NCBI RefSeq assembly: GCF_003259315.1
Contig: NZ_QLLT01000017.1
Span: forward strand, 124,001 to 188,000
DNA: 64,000 nucleotides
DNA from: Kitasatospora sp. SolWspMP-SS2h
GTDB taxonomy: Bacteria > Actinomycetota > Actinomycetes > Streptomycetales > Streptomycetaceae
Reading direction: 5' to 3'
Shown here: in pieces, positions 41,968 through 50,374 of the stretch
Position numbering within the stretch: position 1 is the stretch's first letter
How the letters are laid out: each line of letters opens with the position of its first letter
Translations under genes and position numbers: made by a program
Notes under the pieces: model-generated
Told to the model about the DNA's origin: nothing
Databases searched by the model: none
The model's input: only the letters and a program-made list of their open reading frames with translations

Positions 41968-42906
41968 ATGGCGATAACCACCGAACCCCCGCCCGTCCGG
42001 ACCGCGCCCCCCGCCCCCCGCCCCGCCGCGCGGCCCCGGTCGGCGGGTGCCCGGGACCGCACCTTCGGCTTCATGCTGGCCGCGCCCGCGCTCACGCTGT
42101 TCCTCGTGGTGGCCGTCTACCCGCTGCTGGCCGGCATCGCGACGAGCTTCTACGACCAGTCCCTGATCCGGCCCGAGCGCAGGTTCGTCGGCCTGGACAA
42201 CTACACCGCCGTCTGGCCCGACTTCGTGGACCGGCTCGGCACCACCCTGGTCTTCTCCGGCCTGGCCACGCTCTTCCCGCTCGCCGTCGGCCTCGCCCTC
42301 GCCGTCCTGCTCAACGCCCGGCTGCGCGGGCGCGGCCTGCTGCGCGGCGCGCTGATGCTGCCGTGGCTGCTGCCCGGCGTGGTGGTCTCCTTCCTGTGGG
42401 CCTGGATCTTCAACGACAGCTACGGCGTCCTGGACCACCTGCTGTCCGGCCTGGGCCTGCCCCAGGTCGACTTCCTCGGCCGCCCGGCCACCGCGATGCT
42501 CGCCGTCGTGGTCGCCAAGACCTGGAACTCCTTCCCCTGGGTGATGGTGGTCGCGCTCGCCGCCCTGCAGTCGCTGCCGCGCGAGCAGCTGGAGGCCGCC
42601 GCCCTGGACGGCGCCACCCGCGCCCAGCGCTTCCGGCACGTCTCGCTGCCGCACCTGGCCGGGCCGGTCGCCCTGGTCGCGATGCTGGAGTTCATCTACA
42701 ACTTCGGGTCCTTCGACATGATCTTCGTGATGACCGGCGGCGGCCCCGGCACCTCCACCATGACCCTCGCCGTCAGCCTCTACCGCTACGCCTTCACCGA
42801 GTTCTCGCTCGGCCGGGCCGCCGCGATGGGCGTGCTGTGGCTGGTGTCCCTGTCCGTGGTGTGCGCGGGCTACTTCCTGCTGGACAAGAAACTGGAATCC
42901 CGCTGA
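41968..42906 (+). CDS. Sugar ABC transporter permease (MalF/UgpA-type)
   Basis: 312 residues from the ATG at 41968, behind GAGGAG; a GTG two codons upstream is also in frame. Six membrane helices are predicted. The EAA loop that contacts the ATPase reads 'EQLEAAALDGATRAQRFRHV', and 'RRFVGLDNYTAV' is the typical periplasmic segment. It is the first gene of a permease-permease-binding-protein operon with no ATPase gene. In Streptomyces a shared ATPase such as MsiK usually serves such importers. Its stop overlaps the next ATG by one base. Confidence 0.9.
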   Translation: MAITTEPPPVRTAPPAPRPAARPRSAGARDRTFGFMLAAPALTLFLVVAVYPLLAGIATSFYDQSLIRPERRFVGLDNYTAVWPDFVDRLGTTLVFSGLATLFPLAVGLALAVLLNARLRGRGLLRGALMLPWLLPGVVVSFLWAWIFNDSYGVLDHLLSGLGLPQVDFLGRPATAMLAVVVAKTWNSFPWVMVVALAALQSLPREQLEAAALDGATRAQRFRHVSLPHLAGPVALVAMLEFIYNFGSFDMIFVMTGGGPGTSTMTLAVSLYRYAFTEFSLGRAAAMGVLWLVSLSVVCAGYFLLDKKLESR

Positions 42907-43874
42907 TGGCCCTGCCCGCCCCCCGTTCCCCCGGCACGCCCGCCCACGAGCCCGCCCACGAGCCCGCCCGCACGCCCGTCCACGAGCCCACCCGCCGGGC
43001 CGCCCGCCGCGCCGCCCGCCGCGCCGCCCGCCAGGTCGGCGAGGGCATCACCGCCCCGGCCCTCGGCCCGTGGGGCCGGGCCGCCCTCACCGCCCTCGCC
43101 CTGTTCGGACTGCTGCCGGTCTACTGGCTGTTCGCCACCGCGTTCATGCGCCGCGGCGACGTCTTCGCCGCCGACCGCCCGCTGTTCCCGGTCCACCCGA
43201 CGCTGGAGAACTTCCGCGCGTTCTTCGACGACCCGGCGCTGCTGCGCGCCCTCGGCAACTCCGCGGTGGTCTCCACCGCCACCGCCGCGGTCTCGGTGCT
43301 GGTCTCCGGCCTGATGGCGTACTCGCTCTCCAAGTTCCGCTACCGCGGCCGCAACGCCGTCATGGTGATGTTCCTGCTGGGCCAACTCCTGCCCGGCGCC
43401 CTGCTGCTGGTCACGCTGTACCTGATGTTCGGCGCGGTCGGACTGCTGCACACCTACACCGCGGTGGTGCTGGCGTTCACCACCTTCACGCTGCCGCTGT
43501 CCGCGTTCCTGCTCAAGGGCATCATCGACGGCCTGCCGGACGAACTCATCGAGGCCGGCCGGGTCGACGGCCTGTCGAACAACGCGATCCTGTTCCGGAT
43601 CGTCTTCCCGCTGATCACCCCGGGCCTGGTCACCGCCGGGATGTTCGCCTTCATGCGGGCCTGGAGCGACCTGCTGTTCGCCCTCACCCTGGCCGGGCCC
43701 GACAAGCAGACCCTGCCGGTCGGCCTGACCACGGCCTTCATCCACGAGGGCGCCGCCGACTGGCCGGCCCTGATGGCCTCCTCCGTGGTGACCTCGCTGC
43801 CGCTGGCCGTCGTCTTCGTCGCCCTGCAGCGCCACTTCGTCTCCGGCCTCGCCGCCGGGGCCGTCAAGGGCTGA
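42906..43874 (+). CDS. Sugar ABC transporter permease (MalG/UgpE-type)
   Basis: 322 residues. The N-terminus is an unusual repeat-rich cytoplasmic leader (AHEPAHEPA, then RRAARRAARRAAR) encoded by 12-bp tandems. Six membrane helices follow, with 'LENFRAFFDDPALLRALGNS', 'MAYSLSKFRYRGRNAVMV' and the EAA loop 'PDELIEAGRVDGLSNNAIL'. It forms the heterodimeric channel with the previous permease. The next gene, the binding protein, starts 46 bases later. Confidence 0.9.
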   Translation: MALPAPRSPGTPAHEPAHEPARTPVHEPTRRAARRAARRAARQVGEGITAPALGPWGRAALTALALFGLLPVYWLFATAFMRRGDVFAADRPLFPVHPTLENFRAFFDDPALLRALGNSAVVSTATAAVSVLVSGLMAYSLSKFRYRGRNAVMVMFLLGQLLPGALLLVTLYLMFGAVGLLHTYTAVVLAFTTFTLPLSAFLLKGIIDGLPDELIEAGRVDGLSNNAILFRIVFPLITPGLVTAGMFAFMRAWSDLLFALTLAGPDKQTLPVGLTTAFIHEGAADWPALMASSVVTSLPLAVVFVALQRHFVSGLAAGAVKG

Positions 43875-43919
43875 CCACCCGCCCGCCCACCCTCGCCCCC
43901 CCGTTCCCCAGGAGCAGCG

Positions 43920-45230
43920 ATGTCCTTCACCCCCGACACCCACCGGCCGCTGTCCCGCCGCGGCCTGCTCGCCGGCCTCGGCGCGCTCGGCGTCCTCGGC
44001 GCCGCCGGCCTGACCGGCTGCTCGACGCCCGCCCCCACCACGTCCGCGCCCGGCGGCGCCACCGAGACCGGCACCATCAACTTCTACAACAACGTCCTCG
44101 GGGAGGAGTCGCAGAAGGCCGCCTGGCAGGCCGCCGTCGACGGCTGGCAGAAGAAGTCCGGCCGGAGCGTCAAGCCGGTGATCTACCCGTACGACCAGGC
44201 GTCCACCCAGCTGGCGCTGGCCGCGAGATCCGGCGACTTCGCCGGCGTCGGCCAGGCCGGGCCCTGGCAGGTGCTGGTGCCCACCGGCATCCTCGCCGAC
44301 GTCTCCGACCTGGCCGCCGGGATGAGCCTGCCCACCCGGATCACCGACTCGCTGCGGATCGACGGCAAGCTGCACTACCTGCCGGTCAACGCCTCCGGCA
44401 TCGGCCTGGTCGCCGACGGCCGGATCGCCGACGAGGCCGGCCTGCGGGCCGGGCTGGGCGTGGAGGAGTTCGCCGCCGCCCTGGAGCGGATCAAGAAGCA
44501 GGACGCCAAGCTCATCCCGTACGCCGCCGTCACCAAGAACCCCGACCTGAAGGACGCCGTCCACTGGATGTGGGGCTGGGGCAGCCCGGTGGTCACCGAC
44601 GACCGCAAGGTCACCATCGGCGACGCCGAGTCGGTCGCCGCCGTCACCTGGTACAAGCAGCTCCAGGACGCCGGGCTGACCAAGTCCGGGGTGGCCCGCA
44701 GCGACGCGCGCATCCTGTTCGCCCGCGGCCAGGCGGTGCTGTACGACGACGCGCCGCTGGCCCGCAAGTTCGTCACCACCAACGGCGGCAGCGCCGAACT
44801 GGCCGCCGCCGTCCGCCCGTTGCAGCGGCCGCAGGCCGGGGGAGCGCCGTCCTTCAACCGGTTCTGGGGCAGCGGCCTGTTCTGCAGCTCCGGCAAGGGC
44901 GAGAAGACCAGCAAGGACTTCATCGCCTACGTCGCGGGCGACCCGGCCGCCGCCACCGCGCTGTACCAGCAGTCCGCCCTGGCCCCCGCCGACGCCGCCG
45001 TCGCCGCCCGGGTCCCGGGCCTGGCCCAGGACACCTTCCAGACCCTGTTCCGCACCGAGATCGCCGACCACTCGCGGGCCGCGGCCTGGGACCGGCTCGC
45101 CGCCTACGCCCAGATCGACACCGCGATCGGCGACGGCGTCGCCGCGATCCTGGCCGGGCAGAGCCAGGTGCAGAGCGGCCTGAACGACCTGCGCAAGAAG
45201 GTCGAGGACATCCTCGCCCAGAACCCCTGA
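43920..45230 (+). CDS. Extracellular sugar-binding lipoprotein
   Basis: 436 residues. A twin-arginine-type signal (SRRGLLAGLGALGVLG) ends in a lipobox with Cys34 (LTGC), so the protein is exported and lipid-anchored. The mature part is a family 1 solute-binding protein: 'GTINFYNNVLGEESQKAAWQ', 'YDQASTQLALAARSGDFAGV', 'WMWGWGSPVV' and 'RFWGSGLFCSSGKGEKTSKD'. It delivers an oligosaccharide to the two permeases. The stop codon lies in the first unit of an 18-bp tandem repeat, and a strong hairpin follows. Confidence 0.9.
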   Translation: MSFTPDTHRPLSRRGLLAGLGALGVLGAAGLTGCSTPAPTTSAPGGATETGTINFYNNVLGEESQKAAWQAAVDGWQKKSGRSVKPVIYPYDQASTQLALAARSGDFAGVGQAGPWQVLVPTGILADVSDLAAGMSLPTRITDSLRIDGKLHYLPVNASGIGLVADGRIADEAGLRAGLGVEEFAAALERIKKQDAKLIPYAAVTKNPDLKDAVHWMWGWGSPVVTDDRKVTIGDAESVAAVTWYKQLQDAGLTKSGVARSDARILFARGQAVLYDDAPLARKFVTTNGGSAELAAAVRPLQRPQAGGAPSFNRFWGSGLFCSSGKGEKTSKDFIAYVAGDPAAATALYQQSALAPADAAVAARVPGLAQDTFQTLFRTEIADHSRAAAWDRLAAYAQIDTAIGDGVAAILAGQSQVQSGLNDLRKKVEDILAQNP

Positions 45231-45292
45231 GCCGCCCAGAACCCCTGAGCCGCCCGGAGCCCCTGAGCCGCCCGGAACCCCCGAACCGCCCT
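45221..45292 (+). repeat. Four 18-bp tandem repeats spanning a stop codon
   Basis: Unit GAACCCCTGAGCCGCCCA/G, four copies with a few changes. The first copy contains the TGA that ends the binding-protein gene. Out of frame it would read E-P-L-S-R-P repeats. Confidence 0.85.
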
Positions 45293-45322
45293 GATCCGCC
45301 CCTGAACCGCCCCCGCGCCGAC

Positions 45323-45354
45323 CTGCCCCGCCGCCCCTCCGGGCGGCGGGGCAG
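45323..45354 (+). terminator. Strong hairpin terminator after the ABC operon
   Basis: CTGCCCCGCCGCCC-CTCC-GGGCGGCGGGGCAG: perfect 14-bp arms with a 4-base loop, 93 bases after the binding-protein stop. There is no T-run, as is common in Streptomyces. Confidence 0.75.
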
Positions 45355-45400
45355 CCGCCGCTGGTCGCGGGGCCGCGGTGGCACCTCAGTGGTACGCATG

Positions 45401-45411
45401 ATATGCAAGCG
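45401..45411 (+). promoter_or_regulatory. Motif ATATGCAAGCG before iclR (shared with 50.3 kb)
   Basis: Part of ATATGCAAGCGTGTTGCAA, which also contains TGCAA-N5-TTGCA arms, in an AT-rich patch 63-73 bases before the iclR start. The near-identical ATACGCAAGCG occurs on the minus strand at 50303-50313 in the catabolic divergent promoter. It is a candidate IclR-type operator. Confidence 0.5.
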
Positions 45412-45473
45412 TGTTGCAACTTGTGGATAGCCGATGGCGCGGCCGGAGCGGTCGCGCCCGACCGAGGAGGGCC

Positions 45474-46301
45474 ATGACCACCGAATCCGGGGCCGGCACC
45501 CAGGCCGTCGAACGCGCCATGTCGCTACTGCTCTGCTTCTCCGACGAGGACAGCGAACTGCGCATCTCCGAACTCTGCGCCCGCACCGGACTGGGCCAGT
45601 CCACCGTCTCCCGGATGGTCGCCTCGCTCGACCGGCTGGGCTTCGTCGTCCAGGACGCCCGCACCGGGCTCTACCGGCTCGGCCCGACCTCGGTGACGCT
45701 CGGCTCCGTCGCCCTCAACAGCTCCCCGCTGTTCCGCGCCGCCCGGCAGCTCGCCCAGAACCTCGCGCAGAGCACCGGGCTCGGCGTCAACCTCGCCGAG
45801 TTCCGCGACGACCAGCTGTTCTACCTGTGCAACTTCGAGGGCGCCCGCTCCCCGAAGAACTTCACCATGGCCGGGCGCACCGCCCCGCTGCACGCCACCG
45901 GCATGGGCAAGGCCGTCCTCGCCGACCTCGGCCCGGACTACGTCGACGCCTACTACGCGGCCGGCCGGGCCGACGGCTACACCCCCCACACCCTCACCGA
46001 CCTCGCCGCGATGCACACCGCGCTGGCCGAGGTCCGCAGCCGCGGCTGCGCCACCGAGGTCGAGGAACTCGCCTTCGGCCGGGCCTGCGTCGCCGCCCCC
46101 ATCCGCGGCCGGGCCGGGAACGTGGTCGCGGCGCTGTCGCTGAGCGGCCCGCTCTCCGAACTCGACCTGCCCCACCGGCAGCAGGAGTGGGCGCTCACCG
46201 TGATCGAGGCCGCCGACGAACTCTCCGTCGGCCTCGGCTTCTCCGTCACCCGCGCCCCCCAGCCCCGCCTGCCGGCCGCCACCGCGGAGCCCGCGCGGTG
46301 A
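45474..46301 (+). CDS. IclR-family transcriptional regulator
   Basis: 275 residues from the ATG at 45474, behind GAGGAGGGCC; the frame is open further upstream without a ribosome-binding site. The winged HTH is at residues ~10-70 ('LRISELCARTGLGQSTVSRM', 'LDRLGFVVQDARTGLYRLGP'). The effector domain (~85-255) has 'PLHATGMGKAVLADL' and 'CVAAPIRGRAGNVVAALSLS'. IclR proteins near sugar-acid genes (KdgR-type) respond to keto-deoxy sugar acids. It lies between the ABC importer and the lactonase, whose GTG overlaps its stop. It is the best candidate regulator of 45.4-52 kb. Confidence 0.9.
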   Translation: MTTESGAGTQAVERAMSLLLCFSDEDSELRISELCARTGLGQSTVSRMVASLDRLGFVVQDARTGLYRLGPTSVTLGSVALNSSPLFRAARQLAQNLAQSTGLGVNLAEFRDDQLFYLCNFEGARSPKNFTMAGRTAPLHATGMGKAVLADLGPDYVDAYYAAGRADGYTPHTLTDLAAMHTALAEVRSRGCATEVEELAFGRACVAAPIRGRAGNVVAALSLSGPLSELDLPHRQQEWALTVIEAADELSVGLGFSVTRAPQPRLPAATAEPAR

Positions 46302-47188
46302 ACCCGCCGCTGCGGCGCACCGCCCTGCCCCGCACCCGCCTCGGCGAGTGCCCCCGGGCGGACGCCGCCACCGCCACCCTGAGCTGGGTCGACCTGGCGG
46401 CCGGACGCCTCTGGCGGGCCGACGCCCGCCCCGACGCGGACGAGCCGCTGGGCGCGCCCGTGCTGCTGGCCGAGTTCCCCGGCGAGACCGGCTGCGCGGT
46501 GCGGGCCGGGGACGGCGCGGACTGGCTGGTGGCGCTCGGCGGCGCGGTCGTCCACTGGCGGCCCGGCACCCCGCCCGCCGCCGCCCCGGTCGTCGCGCAG
46601 CTGGAGGCAGACCCCGGCCCGGCCCGGCTCAACGACGGCGCCGTCGACCCGCACGGCCGCCTCTGGGTCGGCTCGATCGGCCACCGCCGCCCGCTCGAAC
46701 CCGTCGCCCGCCTGCACCGGCTCGGACCCGACGGGACGCCCGCCGTCCTGCTCGACGGCATGCTCGCCGCCAACGGCATCGGCTGGAGCCCCGACGGCAC
46801 CCGGGCGTACGTGGTCGACACCGGCCGCCGCCTCGTCCACCGGCTGCGCACCGACCCGTCCGACCCGGCCGCCCCGCCCCGGCCCGACGGCCCCCCGCTG
46901 CCCGTCCCGCAGGGCGCGCCCGACGGCCTGGCCGTCGACCACGAGGGCTGCCTCTGGGTGGCGCTGTGGGACGCCGCGGCCGTGGTCCGGCTCGCCCCCG
47001 ACGGCACCGAACTGCGCCGGGTGGAACTGCCCTGCTCCCGCCCCACCGCCTGCGCCTTCGTCGGCCCGCACCTGGTGATCACCACCGCCACCGTCGCCAG
47101 CGAGGACGCCTCCGGCTGGACGTACACCCTGGACGTCGGTGTCGGCGGTCCTGCGGCGTGCCGGGCGGTGTTTCCGGTCGGGGGGTGA
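46298..47188 (+). CDS. SMP-30/gluconolactonase-family sugar lactonase
   Basis: 296 residues, six-bladed propeller of the SMP-30 family: N-terminal 'LGECPRADAATATLSWVDLA' (metal Glu), 'RLNDGAVDPHGRLWVGSI', 'ANGIGWSPDGTRAYVVDT' and 'PDGLAVDHEGCLWVALWD' (metal Asp/Asn sites), 'SRPTACAFVG'. It hydrolyses an aldonolactone to the sugar acid, placing it between the SDR dehydrogenase (47445) and the dehydratase (49106). The GTG start overlaps the iclR stop. Its last ~28 codons are duplicated just downstream. Confidence 0.88.
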   Translation: MNPPLRRTALPRTRLGECPRADAATATLSWVDLAAGRLWRADARPDADEPLGAPVLLAEFPGETGCAVRAGDGADWLVALGGAVVHWRPGTPPAAAPVVAQLEADPGPARLNDGAVDPHGRLWVGSIGHRRPLEPVARLHRLGPDGTPAVLLDGMLAANGIGWSPDGTRAYVVDTGRRLVHRLRTDPSDPAAPPRPDGPPLPVPQGAPDGLAVDHEGCLWVALWDAAAVVRLAPDGTELRRVELPCSRPTACAFVGPHLVITTATVASEDASGWTYTLDVGVGGPAACRAVFPVGG

Positions 47189-47303
47189 GGTGGGGGATGT
47201 CGTGGGCGGGGACGCTTCCGGCTGGACGTACACCCTGGACGTCGGTGTCGGCGGCCCTGCGGCGTGCCGGGCGGTGCTTCCGGCTGGGGGGTGAGGTGGG
47301 GGA
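47105..47303 (+). repeat. Tandem duplication of the 3' end of the lactonase gene
   Basis: Bases 47105-47197 recur at 47211-47303 (offset 106) with about five changes. Copy 1 covers the last ~28 codons plus stop, encoding '...DASGWTYTLDVGVGGPAA...'. Copy 2 lies wholly after the stop and keeps a matching coding phase and stop of its own. The rest of 47304-47444, between convergent genes, holds no clear element. Confidence 0.88.
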
Positions 47304-47444
47304 GTGCCGCTGCGCGGGGGGAAGTGTCTCGGGGCGTTCGGCGACGGGGACGGCGGTGTCGGCGGGGCGCGCTGCGTGCCGTCGGACGTGCCGGTGCCCC
47401 GCCGGCTCGTGACGGGCGAGCGGGCGGGGCACCGGGGCGGGGGG

Positions 47445-48167
47445 TCAGGCGCCGTCGTAGAGGCGGGCGCGCAGGTCGGGGCGGAGGAAGGCGGCGGGGG
47501 AGGCCACGGACAGACCGCCGTCGACCGGGAGGACCACGCCGGTGACGAAGGTCGCGCCGGCCAGGAAGTGCACCGCGTGGGCGACCTCCTCGGGGCGGCC
47601 GACCCGGCCCAGCGGGTAGCCGTCGGCGACGTGCGGGAGGTGCTCGTTGCCGATCATCCCGGGTGCCACCGCGCTGACCCGCACCCCGCGCGGCCCGTAG
47701 TCCAGGGCGAGTTGGCGCACCAGCCCCTCGACGCCCGCCTTGGCCGCCGCGTACCCGGGCAGCCACGGCGCGGCCAGCGTCGCGTTCACCGAGCCGACCG
47801 CGACGACCGCCCCGCCCGGGGGCAGCACCCGCAGCGCGGCGGCGGCCGGGAAGAACGCGGTGTCCAGGGTGTTGTCGAGCGCGGCGCGCCACTGCTCGGG
47901 GCCGATCTCGTGCGCCCGGCCGGGCGCCATCACGGCCGCCGCGAGGACCAGCACGTCCAGGCCGCCGAGCAGGTCGACGGTGCGAGCCACCGCCCGGTCC
48001 GCGCCCTCGGCGGTGCCGGCGTCCAGCACCAGGGAGTCGGCGAGCGCCGGGTCGGGGTCGGGTTCGACGCTGACCCCGACCACCCGGTCCCCGCCGCGGG
48101 TGAAGACCTCGGTGATCGCCCGTCCGATCGGGGAGGAGCTGCCGATCAGCAGCACGGCCCGGCTCAC
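47445..48167 (-). CDS. Short-chain dehydrogenase/reductase, likely sugar dehydrogenase
   Basis: 240 residues from the GTG at 48167. The Rossmann motif is 'LIGSSSPIGRAI', an atypical form of T-G-x-x-x-G-I-G. The catalytic Ser is in 'VAVGSVNATLAAPW' and Tyr/Lys are in 'PGYAAAKAGVEGLV'; 'APGMIGNEHLPHVADGYPLG' and 'FVTGVVLPVDGG' complete the fold. In this cluster it most likely oxidises an aldose to its lactone. The start overlaps the DHDPS-like stop by 4 bases, and it is the last gene of the minus-strand trio. Confidence 0.87.
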   Translation of the reverse strand: MSRAVLLIGSSSPIGRAITEVFTRGGDRVVGVSVEPDPDPALADSLVLDAGTAEGADRAVARTVDLLGGLDVLVLAAAVMAPGRAHEIGPEQWRAALDNTLDTAFFPAAAALRVLPPGGAVVAVGSVNATLAAPWLPGYAAAKAGVEGLVRQLALDYGPRGVRVSAVAPGMIGNEHLPHVADGYPLGRVGRPEEVAHAVHFLAGATFVTGVVLPVDGGLSVASPAAFLRPDLRARLYDGA

Positions 48168-49102
48168 CGGACGCCCGCCCGTCCGGCGGGCACCCGGCCG
48201 GTGGCGGGCGCCAGTTCCAGGTCGGCCAGCACGTCGTCCAGGGCGCGGGCGGTCAGCGGGTCCAGGTCCTGGGCGGGCAGCCGGACGGCGGCGGAGGCGA
48301 TCACCCCGCGCCGGCGCAGCACCTCCTTGTGCACCGCCCACGCCTGCCCGGGCCGCATGCCGAGGTGGATCAGCGGCAGCAGCCGGGTGAACCGGGCCCG
48401 GGCGGCGGCGGTGCGCCCGGCGGCCAGGTCGTCCAGGACCGGGCGCAGCAGGTCGGTGAACTCGCAGGCGGGCATGGTGCCGACGCTGCCGTTGGCGTAC
48501 TCCTCGCACAGCGCCGCCGCGTTGAGCCCGCCGAGGACCGCGAAGCCCGGCCCGGCGGCGGCGGCCACGGCGGCCATCTTCACCGGCGTGGGCGGGGCCT
48601 CCACCTTGACCGAGGTGATGCCGGGGACGGCGGCCAGCACGCCGATCGCGGCGGCGTCGATGGCGACGCCGGTGACGCCGGGCGCGTCCTGCACCATCAC
48701 CGAGGCGTCGGTGGCGGCGGCGAGCGCGCCGTAGAAGTCGACGACCTGCTGACGGTTCGGCTTGGCGAGGAACGGCGGCAGCACCATCAGCTGGTCGGCG
48801 CCGCCGTCGGCGGCGAGCCGGGCCTGCTCGACGGCGACCACCGTGCCGGTGCCGTTGACGCCCGCGACCAGCGGGACGTCCGGCCCGGCCACGGTGCGGA
48901 CCTCGCGCAAGATCACCCGGCGCTCCTCGGCGGTGAGCGCGAAGCCCTCGCTGGCCATGCCGAAGACGGCCAGCCCGTCGGCGCCGGCGGCGAGTTGGAA
49001 CTCGACCAGGGTGCGCAGCGAGAGCAGGTCGAGCGCGCCGCTGTCGTCGAACGGGGTGGCGAGGATGGGGACGAGCCCGGTGGGGGTGCGGGTGGGGGAC
49101 AA
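48164..49102 (-). CDS. DHDPS/NAL-superfamily aldolase or dehydratase acting on keto-deoxy sugar acids
   Basis: 312 residues with a TTG start at 49102 after GAGGAG. TIM-barrel family signs: 'LATPFDDSGALDLLSL', 'FGMASEGFALTAEERR', and the Schiff-base Lys166 in 'ITSVKVEAPPTPVKM'. The position of the DHDPS catalytic Tyr is occupied by 'MVQDAPGV' (Gln138-Asp139), so it is not a lysine-pathway enzyme. Relatives act on 2-keto-3-deoxy sugar acids as aldolases or dehydratases. It is encoded between the enolase-family dehydratase and the SDR. Confidence 0.85.
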   Translation of the reverse strand: MSPTRTPTGLVPILATPFDDSGALDLLSLRTLVEFQLAAGADGLAVFGMASEGFALTAEERRVILREVRTVAGPDVPLVAGVNGTGTVVAVEQARLAADGGADQLMVLPPFLAKPNRQQVVDFYGALAAATDASVMVQDAPGVTGVAIDAAAIGVLAAVPGITSVKVEAPPTPVKMAAVAAAAGPGFAVLGGLNAAALCEEYANGSVGTMPACEFTDLLRPVLDDLAAGRTAAARARFTRLLPLIHLGMRPGQAWAVHKEVLRRRGVIASAAVRLPAQDLDPLTARALDDVLADLELAPATGRVPAGRAGVR

Positions 49103-49105
49103 CGG

Positions 49106-50263
49106 TCAGCTCTCCTCGGCGAGTCGTTCGACGGTCTCGGTGTCGACCTCGATGCCCAGGCCGGGGCCCTCGGGCAGGGTGAAACCGGCCGGTCCGGCGG
49201 TGATCGGGGTGCGCAGGACGCGCTGCGCGTAGGGCAGCGGGGTGGGCTGGTACTCGAAGAACGGGCAGTCGGCGGTGGCGGCGGAGGCGTGCAGCCCGGC
49301 GGCCAGCGCGACCCCGAGGCCCACCGAGTGGTGGTGGGCCACCGGTACGTGGTGGGCGTCGGCCAGCGCGGCGATCGCGGTGGCCTCGGTGAGGCCGGTG
49401 CGGGCCACGTCGGGCTGGGCGACGGACAGCGCGCGGCGGGTGATCCAGTCGCGGAACTCGTAGCGGTTGCGCAGGCACTCGCCGACGGCGACGGGGGTGG
49501 CGATCCGGCCGGCCAGCGCGCGGTGGCCCTCGATGTCCTCCGGGGCGAGCGGGGCCTCGAAGAACAGCGCGCCGCGCCGGTCGAGTTCGCGGCCCAGGCG
49601 CAGCGCGTCGGCCAGCGAGTAGACCCAGTGCGCGTCCAGGGCGATCCGGACGCCGGGCGCGGCGGCGGCCACCGCGTCGTAGGTGGCCAGGTCGGCCTCC
49701 ACGCCCTGGCCGGCCGCCAGCTTGATCGTGGTGGCGCCCTCGGCGGCGAGCCGGGCGGCGAGGGCGGCGCGGCGCTCGTCGGTGGGCTCGGCCAGCCCGG
49801 AGACGTACGCGGGGATCTCGGTGCGGTGGGCGCCGCCGAGGAGTTGGGCGACCGACAGGCCGGTGGTGCGGCCGAGCAGGTCCCACAGGGCGATGTCGAG
49901 GGCGGCCATCGCGTCGGCCTGGTGGCCGGTCAGGTGGCCGCGTTCGCGCATCAGGTCGCGCATCCCGTCCCAGAGCGGCCGGACGGCGCGCGGGTCGCGG
50001 CCGGTCAGCCAGGGGCCGAGCATCCGGTCGACGATCGCGCCGACCACCTCGGGGGCGACGGGGGCGAGCGCCTCGCCCCAGCCCTGGTGGCCGTCGTCGG
50101 TGGTGAGGCGGACCAGCAGGGTCTCCATCCGGGCGGAGTAGAGGCTGCGCCAGGGCGGGCGGGTGAAGTAGCCGGGGTCGTCGTCCCCCACCGCGCTGTC
50201 GGCGGGGCCGGACGGTCCGGTGGGCTGTTTGAGGATGAAGGTCTTCACATCGGTGATGCGCAA
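49106..50263 (-). CDS. Mandelate racemase/enolase-superfamily sugar acid dehydratase
   Basis: 385 residues with a TTG start at 50263, five bases after AGGAG; this gives the canonical 'RITDVKTFIL' N-terminus. Visible sites are Lys181 in 'TTIKLAAG', the metal ligands Asp210 ('ALDAHWVY'), Glu236 ('FFEAPL') and Glu262 ('VGECLRNRYE'), and His310-312 in 'VAHHHSVGLG'. Only one Lys is present at the K-x-K position. It should dehydrate an aldonate to a 2-keto-3-deoxy acid. It is first in the minus-strand trio, divergent from the KDPG-type aldolase and kinase genes. Confidence 0.9.
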   Translation of the reverse strand: MRITDVKTFILKQPTGPSGPADSAVGDDDPGYFTRPPWRSLYSARMETLLVRLTTDDGHQGWGEALAPVAPEVVGAIVDRMLGPWLTGRDPRAVRPLWDGMRDLMRERGHLTGHQADAMAALDIALWDLLGRTTGLSVAQLLGGAHRTEIPAYVSGLAEPTDERRAALAARLAAEGATTIKLAAGQGVEADLATYDAVAAAAPGVRIALDAHWVYSLADALRLGRELDRRGALFFEAPLAPEDIEGHRALAGRIATPVAVGECLRNRYEFRDWITRRALSVAQPDVARTGLTEATAIAALADAHHVPVAHHHSVGLGVALAAGLHASAATADCPFFEYQPTPLPYAQRVLRTPITAGPAGFTLPEGPGLGIEVDTETVERLAEES

Positions 50264-50281
50264 GGGGGCTCCTAAAGTTGG

Positions 50282-50313
50282 ACCATCCGCATTATGGTTT
50301 GGCGCTTGCGTAT
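50282..50313. promoter_or_regulatory. Divergent promoter region with two candidate operators
   Basis: The gap 50264-50374 separates the dehydratase operon (-) from the aldolase/kinase operon (+). It holds ACCAT-N7-ATGGT (50282-50298). On the minus strand ATACGCAAGCG (50303-50313) matches the ATATGCAAGCG motif before iclR in 10 of 11 bases. The patch is clearly less GC-rich than its flanks. Confidence 0.5.
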
Positions 50314-50374
50314 GTTGAAAGTAGTATCCACGCTCACCGGGGTACGAGAAACCCCCTGACCACCGGAGGAACCC

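Noticed and set aside
48164-49102. Housekeeping dapA (dihydrodipicolinate synthase)
   Set aside because: The catalytic Tyr position is Gln-Asp and the neighbours are sugar-acid enzymes.
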